From CAJXZP01 sp047610145 (lineage in GTDB: Bacteria; Bacteroidota; Bacteroidia; Flavobacteriales_G; Salibacteraceae), in NCBI GenBank assembly GCA_047610145.1, contig JBLFZF010000083.1, forward strand, positions 1 through 11,879: a DNA stretch of 11,879 nt, read 5' to 3'. Of the stretch, positions 7,678 through 11,879 are shown one piece after another; within the stretch, counting starts at the first letter, position 1, and every line of letters starts with the position of its first letter. Both the position numbers and the translations under genes were made by a program. A model generated the notes under the pieces. The model did not search any database, was not told the DNA's origin, and was given only the letters and a program-made list of their open reading frames with translations.

Positions 7678-9080
7678 TTGGTGTACTTACGGTAAAATCG
7701 AGGAACTATCTTTTTAGTGATATGCTCTTTTGCCTTTTGGTAAGCTTGATTAGCCGCCTCTTCATAAGAAGACCCCACTCCCTTTAACTTAGAAATTTCT
7801 TCTTGATAGACTACCAATTTAGTTTTTTGTTCTATCACCTTAATTGTGGCGTTTAAATACACGTTTTTCAAACCGTATGACTCTCCCACATTGTGACTGC
7901 TTGCTTGAATATCCACTAGTAAATCAGCATATTTTTTTGAGCCTCCAGTAATAAACCCCATTTGATTAGCTTCTAGTTCAAATGCTTTTTTCAAGATAGT
8001 CCTCGTCTTTTTTACGGAACTTAATTCTTTTGATTGTGCATATAACTTGGGGGCGACTACCTTTATTTTTATTGAACTTGATACATTGGAAATGCGGTCA
8101 AATATGAGTTTATCAATTTCATCGGGTCGAACATTTCCTAAAATCATTCCTTGAAAGTCAATTTCTGCGCGTACTTCTTGTATATTATTTGAATTCCCTA
8201 ATTTTTTAATTTCTGTAAATACCTTTCCTGAAGAGCTACTAACCCCATCTCTAGGACGGATCATACCTTCCGAATAGGTGAATTTCACAGGGATCTGAGC
8301 CAATGGTTTGTTTTTCGGGCTTTTAACCAAAAAAGTTAATTCTTCACTGGTAATTGGCCCGCCCCATTTCGCTTCAATTTGAGATTGGTTACCCACTAAT
8401 GTAAATGCGCGTGTTCCTTGCGAAATTTGAGTTAATAAATAATTACCTAAAAACACATCCTTACTTCCGTTTAAAGTGACTTCTAGCGACTCCCCTAAAT
8501 ACGGTTTAATAGGTTTTAATGCATCAAAGAAATGAATCATAGCCATTCTATAGTTTTGGCGACTCCATTCCTCTTCTGCTTGAATAAGAACACCTACCGA
8601 TAAATCGGTGGCTTTTGAAATACGTGCTTGTTTGTCGGCTTGAAATTGGGCTTTAGACAATCTATAATACACCCAATATTCCGTAGCATTTTCCCATGTA
8701 GCCACCAGTTCATAATTCTCAATGCTTTGATTGGTTTTCACCTGAATAAACTCCTTAAATTCATCTTTATATGTGTTTTGTTCTTCAAACGAAAACAACA
8801 TAGAATTAGATTTAACCTGTACTTCAATAGAGGACGCTAATTCGTTTAAAGCATTACCCTGAGCAGCCGTAGCATATGTAGTGGGAGTTGCTGTTTTTGA
8901 AGCCACAGAAATACCTGTATAATACGCTTGATCTATAGGTCGATTGTTCACCCAACTTGGCCTTAAGACATCTTGATCTAATTCAGAAGTTGACTGATTA
9001 CGTGCCTTATTAGAAGAAGAACAGCTCAATAAAAATCCGAAACCCAGGATCATTATGTAATTTATGATTTTATAATTCAT
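7674..9080 (-). CDS. LPP20-family lipoprotein
   Basis: A 468-aa predicted lipoprotein. I start it at the ATG at 9080 rather than seven codons upstream (9101), because MNYKIINYIMILGFGFLLSC is then a compact type II signal peptide with Cys20 as the lipidated residue. An LPP20-like domain spans about 40-145: RPSWVNNRPIDQAYYTGISV (40-59) followed by an Ala-rich helix (70-82) and a strand ending YWVYYRLSKAQF. A helical stretch (150-200), a beta-rich possible Ig-like segment (about 248-312) and a C-terminal alpha/beta region (about 338-468) follow. No acidic run follows the cysteine, so I infer it stays on the periplasmic side rather than being surface exported. The start overlaps the stop of the CsgG-like gene by 11 nt, indicating translational coupling. 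The exact function is unknown; LPP20 proteins such as FlgP occur in outer-membrane assemblies. Confidence 0.82.
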   Translation of the reverse strand: MNYKIINYIMILGFGFLLSCSSSNKARNQSTSELDQDVLRPSWVNNRPIDQAYYTGISVASKTATPTTYATAAQGNALNELASSIEVQVKSNSMLFSFEEQNTYKDEFKEFIQVKTNQSIENYELVATWENATEYWVYYRLSKAQFQADKQARISKATDLSVGVLIQAEEEWSRQNYRMAMIHFFDALKPIKPYLGESLEVTLNGSKDVFLGNYLLTQISQGTRAFTLVGNQSQIEAKWGGPITSEELTFLVKSPKNKPLAQIPVKFTYSEGMIRPRDGVSSSSGKVFTEIKKLGNSNNIQEVRAEIDFQGMILGNVRPDEIDKLIFDRISNVSSSIKIKVVAPKLYAQSKELSSVKKTRTILKKAFELEANQMGFITGGSKKYADLLVDIQASSHNVGESYGLKNVYLNATIKVIEQKTKLVVYQEEISKLKGVGSSYEEAANQAYQKAKEHITKKIVPRFYRKYTN

Positions 9081-10473
9081 CCGTATTAAAATTGGTCGCA
9101 CCTCTTACAATTCCTTTTGATATTTGTTCTAAAACAATGCCCGCCAATTGTGATTCGTTAGATAGAGATCGCTTAGTAGTTGTTGCTTTTTTACGTAAAT
9201 TTCGTTTCTGGGAACTACTGTTATAAATTACATCTCCCTTTTTAAAACGGGTACCTGAACCGGTATATTTACCGGCATACAAGTTTTTATAATTACCTCG
9301 ATAATCAATATAATTTACATTATCGGACTTTCTTTGGCGCAATACATCTGACTTCACAACCTCACCTGTTTCGGCAGAGATAAGCTGGTACTGGACTTCT
9401 GAATAAACCGTAGATGAACCTGTATATTCATAATAACCAACTCTCTTGTAGTAGGTTTGATAATAGGTCTTCTTTGTATCGGCATCTGTTTTTTTCACCT
9501 TGTAACTTTCAAAACCTTGTTTCAATTGTCTGGTAATTTTACCTCCCGAAAACGAATAATTGATTAATTTACCTTGAATTAGCATATTCGCACCTAATAG
9601 TTCTCCTGCTCTAATAGCGGAGTTACCAAAAGCGGCATCCGTAACGTTGATTTTTTGTTCTTTAATTAACGCGTCCATATTAGACCGATCTAATACCTTA
9701 ATAAAGGGATCGTTTGTTTTAATAATTCCTGAAACAACAGCGCTCTGAATGGATTGAACAATGTTTTTCTTATTGGAAACTACACTTTGAAACTCTAATA
9801 CAGCAACGGTCACCTGACCTTCTTCTAAAGCACGTTCTTTATAATCAATAGCATCTTTGTAATTTGTTTTCTTAGCTAACACCTCTGCCATAATACCGTA
9901 ACACTTACGAAACTTATCGGCATCAAAAGCAGCAACTCCTAAACGATACAAAGGTTCAATAATAGATTGTAGATTTAGATCTTTCACATCCTTATACTCT
10001 GGATCTAGTTTAAGAATTTCGGAATATATTTCTTTTGCTTCCTTAAAATTCTCTTCATATAAAAGGTCTCCAGCAGATTCGTATCTATCTGCTAAATACA
10101 CCCCCAGCATTTCTTGATAATAGTCGTTATAATACGGAGGTATTTCTATGTTTACAAAACGCCCATATTGACGGGCATAATTTAGCGCTTCTTGATATTT
10201 GTACACTGCTCCCTTATAATTAGTTACGGAGTAGGCTTTATAAAACGAGGTTAATGATTTTTCAATCTGGATTTGACCGGTGGTTTTTAATCCGATTTTA
10301 GCATCCACATTTTTAGGATTTCGTTGCAATGCCTGCAGAAAAAAAGCAGCAGCCTCTTCATTTAGGCCAGCAGCTTGAAGTTTTTTTGCTTTATTGGAAT
10401 AGCTTTTAGAACCCGTACAACTCGCTCCAATTAAAAAAACTAAGCAAAAAACAAATAGTAAAAATCTTTTCAT
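9070..10473 (-). CDS. TPR plus CsgG-like lipoprotein
   Basis: A 467-aa predicted outer-membrane lipoprotein. The signal peptide is MKRFLLFVFCLVFLIGASC, with Cys19 the lipidated residue. Residues about 25-65 and 135-165 resemble TPR helices (GLNEEAAAFFLQALQRNPKN; ENFKEAKEIYSEILKLDPEY), with further helices to 215. From about 220 the protein resembles the CsgG/HfaB family: VTVAVLEFQS (221-230), FIKVLDRSNMDALIKEQ (257-273), GELLGANMLIQGKLINYS (290-307), SEVQYQLISAETGEVV (358-373) and a final helix at about 441-458. CsgG proteins form outer-membrane export channels; LpoB-type relatives instead activate periplasmic enzymes. The segment that would hold the first membrane hairpin (about 306-356) is long and rich in Tyr and Lys. 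First gene of a two-gene unit with the LPP20 lipoprotein. The domain call is good, the function open. Confidence 0.82.
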   Translation of the reverse strand: MKRFLLFVFCLVFLIGASCTGSKSYSNKAKKLQAAGLNEEAAAFFLQALQRNPKNVDAKIGLKTTGQIQIEKSLTSFYKAYSVTNYKGAVYKYQEALNYARQYGRFVNIEIPPYYNDYYQEMLGVYLADRYESAGDLLYEENFKEAKEIYSEILKLDPEYKDVKDLNLQSIIEPLYRLGVAAFDADKFRKCYGIMAEVLAKKTNYKDAIDYKERALEEGQVTVAVLEFQSVVSNKKNIVQSIQSAVVSGIIKTNDPFIKVLDRSNMDALIKEQKINVTDAAFGNSAIRAGELLGANMLIQGKLINYSFSGGKITRQLKQGFESYKVKKTDADTKKTYYQTYYKRVGYYEYTGSSTVYSEVQYQLISAETGEVVKSDVLRQRKSDNVNYIDYRGNYKNLYAGKYTGSGTRFKKGDVIYNSSSQKRNLRKKATTTKRSLSNESQLAGIVLEQISKGIVRGATNFNTDEL

Positions 10474-10526
10474 AAATAGGTGTAGGTTTGATCTGTTTTA
10501 CTTTAGCAATGACCATGCCTAAACCC

Positions 10527-10534
10527 CAAATTTA
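10527..10534 (-). promoter_or_regulatory. Candidate -7 promoter element for the lipoprotein pair
   Basis: On the minus strand TAAATTTG matches the Bacteroidota -7 consensus TAnnTTTG exactly. It lies about 54 nt before the ATG of the CsgG-like gene, which gives a plausible leader of about 45 nt. No clear -33 TTG element lies at the usual distance upstream, and such AT-rich octamers occur by chance. Confidence 0.4.
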
Positions 10535-10597
10535 CGTCAAAATAGAAGTAAATGAATAGCGTTTTTTGAGGATTTATATTTGAGGACATTTTTTTCA

Positions 10598-10614
10598 TTC
10601 TCTGGCAAAGAGAA
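10598..10614. repeat. Small inverted repeat (hairpin) in intergenic DNA
   Basis: TTCTCT-GGCAA-AGAGAA forms a perfect 6-bp stem with a 5-nt loop. No T-run follows on either strand in terminator position, so it is more likely an operator-like site or chance than a terminator. Confidence 0.35.
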
Positions 10615-10640
10615 GAATAAACTTACCTGTTGAATTCAAT

Positions 10641-10650
10641 CCGCCTGCGG
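10641..10650. repeat. GC-rich inverted repeat CCGC-CT-GCGG
   Basis: CCGCCTGCGG is a perfect 4-bp inverted repeat and a GC island in otherwise AT-rich DNA. GC-rich short palindromes of this kind can be cores of dispersed REP-like elements, but only one copy is recognised in this window, so that is a guess. Confidence 0.3.
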
Positions 10651-10721
10651 TGCACAAAATCAAGCTTTTACCCCCATAAAAAATAAACCCAGTTGATATA
10701 GGAATTTTAGAAAGTTAGTTG

Positions 10722-10729
10722 CACTTTTG
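10722..10729 (+). promoter_or_regulatory. Candidate -7 promoter element for rpsP-rimM
   Basis: CACTTTTG matches TAnnTTTG in all but the first base and lies 50 nt before the rpsP ATG. A TTG at 10693-10695 could be the -33 element, although the 26-nt gap is rather long. Transcription from here would place the GGAGT/ACTCC hairpin inside the leader. Confidence 0.4.
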
Positions 10730-10745
10730 CCGCCCATTATTTATC

Positions 10746-10760
10746 GGAGTTTCGTACTCC
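10746..10760 (+). promoter_or_regulatory. Hairpin in the rpsP leader
   Basis: GGAGT-TTCGT-ACTCC is a perfect 5-bp stem with a 5-nt loop, ending 18 nt before the rpsP start codon. It lies just downstream of the candidate promoter, so it would sit at the 5' end of the mRNA. It could stabilise the leader or be a binding site for translational control. No Shine-Dalgarno lies between it and the ATG. Confidence 0.4.
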
Positions 10761-10778
10761 ACAAAAATAAAGTGCTAT

Positions 10779-11336
10779 ATGCCATTAAAATTAAGATTAC
10801 AAAGACACGGTAAAAAAAGTAGTCCTTTTTACCACATTGTTGCTGCTGATTCAAGAGCTCCACGTGATGGAAAATTTGTTGAAAAAGTTGGAACATACAA
10901 TCCAAATGTAAATCCTGCAATTATCGATTTAAACTTCGAAAGAGCATTACATTGGTTAACTGTAGGGGCACAACCTACAGACACTTGTCGCGCAATCTTG
11001 AGCTACAGAGGAGTTATGTACATGAATCACCTTAATAAAGGTGTTCTTAAAGGTGCAATGACTCCAGAACAAGCTCAAGCTAAATTTGACAAATGGATGG
11101 AAGCTAAAAATGCAGAAGTTGCAGCAAAAGTTTCTGGATTGGATAAAGCTCAAAGAGATGCAGATGCTGCTTCTTTAAAAGCAGAGACTGAGATTAAAGA
11201 AAAACGTGCGGCTGAGTACGCTGCTAAAAATGCTGAATTAGCTGCTGAAGCTGCTAAGGCTCAAGCAGAAGCTGCTGCTGCCGCAGTAACTGAAACTCCT
11301 GCAGATCAATCAGCTGAAGAAACTACAGAAGCATAA
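10779..11336 (+). CDS. rpsP: Small ribosomal subunit protein bS16 with long Ala/Glu-rich tail
   Basis: Ribosomal protein bS16, which binds 16S rRNA and helps assemble the 30S body. I start it at the ATG at 10779, since MPLKLRLQRHGKKSSPFYHI is the canonical N-terminus (MVxIRLxRxGxKxxPFYxI); the frame is open 20 codons further upstream but that part is not bS16-like. The core is residues 1 to about 85, with VAADSRAPRDGKFVEKVGTYNP (21-42) and the GAQPTDTCRAIL segment (63-74). E. coli bS16 is about 82 aa; this one is 185. The extra part is a probable charged helix: residues 111-185 contain 27 Ala and 12 Glu, with Lys, and end in an acidic Thr/Glu tail. Bacteroidota bS16 proteins are known to carry tails of this sort. 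No Shine-Dalgarno precedes the start, only A-rich sequence, normal for the phylum. rimM follows 8 nt later. Confidence 0.97.
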   Translation: MPLKLRLQRHGKKSSPFYHIVAADSRAPRDGKFVEKVGTYNPNVNPAIIDLNFERALHWLTVGAQPTDTCRAILSYRGVMYMNHLNKGVLKGAMTPEQAQAKFDKWMEAKNAEVAAKVSGLDKAQRDADAASLKAETEIKEKRAAEYAAKNAELAAEAAKAQAEAAAAAVTETPADQSAEETTEA

Positions 11337-11344
11337 TTCTGTAA

Positions 11345-11875
11345 ATGGCTCACACAGGACATTTTGAATTAGGGAAAATAATTCGCCCACATGGCTTTAA
11401 AGGAGCTGTCAAAATAAAGTTTACCCATCCTGTGGCAGACCAAATTGAAATTCCGGAATCAGTGTTTATCGATATTGATAATAATCTGATTCCGTTCTTT
11501 TTCACCAAGTTTAACCCTCAAAACAATGGTTTCGCCATTGTTAGTTTCGATGACTTAGATACGGAACAAGAAGCAAAAAATATTTCTGGAAGAATTGTTT
11601 ACCTCCCTCAAGATTTGGAACCTGTTCCAGAAGGAGATGAATTTTATAATGATGAACTAATCGGTTTTAAAGTAATCGATGCCCATCATGGAGATATTGG
11701 TATTTTAGAGAATGTGATGGAAGCTCCAGCTCAAGACATTTTTGAAATCACCCACCCTAGTGGTAAAGAAATAATGGTACCTATTCTCGGTAACTTCATT
11801 CAAGAAATTGATCGCGAAAATAAAATTCTTAAACTAGAAGCTCCCGAAGGGCTAATCGAATTTTATTTGGAATAA
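11345..11875 (+). CDS. rimM: Ribosome maturation factor RimM
   Basis: Assembly factor for the head of the 30S ribosomal subunit, acting with uS19 and helices 31/33b of 16S rRNA; cytoplasmic. The 176-aa length is normal. The N-terminal RimM beta-barrel (about 7-90) has LGKIIRPHGFKGAVKIKFTHP (9-29) and SGRIVYLP (81-88). The C-terminal PRC-barrel (about 98-174) has FYNDELIGFKVID (100-112), IGILENVMEAPAQDIFEI (118-135), KEIMVPILGNFIQEID (141-156) and the closing PEGLIEFYLE (167-176). It starts 8 nt after the rpsP stop and is almost certainly cotranscribed; the rpsP-rimM pairing is widely conserved. In many bacteria trmD follows, but only four bases remain here, so the next gene is not visible. 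Complete, with no anomaly. Confidence 0.97.
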   Translation: MAHTGHFELGKIIRPHGFKGAVKIKFTHPVADQIEIPESVFIDIDNNLIPFFFTKFNPQNNGFAIVSFDDLDTEQEAKNISGRIVYLPQDLEPVPEGDEFYNDELIGFKVIDAHHGDIGILENVMEAPAQDIFEITHPSGKEIMVPILGNFIQEIDRENKILKLEAPEGLIEFYLE

Positions 11876-11879
11876 CTAT

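Larger units (their letters stand above)
10474..10778. other. 305-nt divergent intergenic region without genes
   Basis: This non-coding stretch lies between the minus-strand lipoprotein gene and rpsP. It holds promoter-like elements for both directions and three small inverted repeats (listed separately). The ORF reading into rpsP from 10719 is not a separate gene: its first 20 codons, MHFCRPLFIGVSYSTKIKCY, are unlike any bS16 N-terminus. No tRNA-like fold or recognised riboswitch was seen. Confidence 0.7.

Noticed and set aside
8628..8840. 70-aa plus-strand ORF inside the LPP20 gene
   Set aside because: Antisense shadow; no supporting start signal or family resemblance.
10490..10500. GATCTGTTTTA occurring both here and near the pgi start (about 5729-5739)
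   Set aside because: An 11-nt AT-rich match with different context; within pgi it is coding sequence, so it is likely coincidence.
10575..10582. Exact TAnnTTTG (TATATTTG) on the plus strand as another promoter
   Set aside because: No -33 TTG at proper spacing and nearly 200 nt from rpsP; chance matches are expected in AT-rich DNA.
10598..10614. Rho-independent terminator
   Set aside because: The stem is AT-rich and no T-run follows it in either direction; both flanking genes point away from it.
10719..10778. 20-codon N-terminal extension of rpsP
   Set aside because: It does not resemble any bS16 N-terminus, overlaps the likely promoter element and leader hairpin, and the canonical MPLKLRLQR start follows.
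10956..11153. 65-aa minus-strand ORF inside rpsP
   Set aside because: Antisense to a conserved ribosomal protein gene; Cys/Phe-rich product typical of a shadow frame.

Overview
The window looks like ordinary chromosome from a member of the Bacteroidota, most likely a flavobacterium. The evidence is AT-rich DNA, few Shine-Dalgarno sequences, promoter-like TAnnTTTG elements, a methylmalonyl-CoA mutase split into two subunits, a bS16 protein with a long Ala/Glu-rich tail, and a pair of large lipoproteins with LPP20 and CsgG-like domains. I see no insertion sequence, prophage, CRISPR array, tRNA or rRNA. The tyrosine recombinase present is of the housekeeping XerC/XerD type.

Layout. (1) 1-4117, plus strand: a tightly packed unit of mutA (small mutase subunit, 5' end cut by the window), mutB (large B12-binding subunit), a divergent YbaB/EbfC-like protein and a small class I methyltransferase. 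Gaps are 13, 3 and -1 nt. (2) 4114-6678, minus strand: a probable three-gene unit, read from 6678 down: a HIRAN-like protein with a non-ATG or disputed start, an unrecognised basic tryptophan-rich protein, and glucose-6-phosphate isomerase. (3) 6772-7677, plus strand: a XerD-like recombinase, divergent from the HIRAN-like gene across 93 nt that carry a small inverted repeat. (4) 7674-10473, minus strand: two overlapping lipoprotein genes. The first is a TPR plus CsgG-like protein and the second an LPP20-family protein. They are likely cotranscribed and probably form one envelope assembly. (5) 10474-10778: a 305-nt divergent regulatory region with promoter-like elements and three small hairpins. 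(6) 10779-11875, plus strand: rpsP and rimM, the ribosomal protein bS16 and the 30S maturation factor.

How the genes work together. MutA and MutB together interconvert methylmalonyl-CoA and succinyl-CoA, linking propionyl-CoA metabolism to the TCA cycle. Pgi links upper glycolysis with gluconeogenesis. RpsP and RimM both serve small-subunit assembly. The most interesting part is the CsgG-like/LPP20 lipoprotein pair. It resembles known envelope modules, but its large TPR front end and Tyr/Lys-rich insertion make its function uncertain. Both convergent gene pairs (4114-4117 and 7674-7677) overlap by exactly four bases through their stop codons. I found no clearly novel system; the candidates worth a second look are listed with modest scores.
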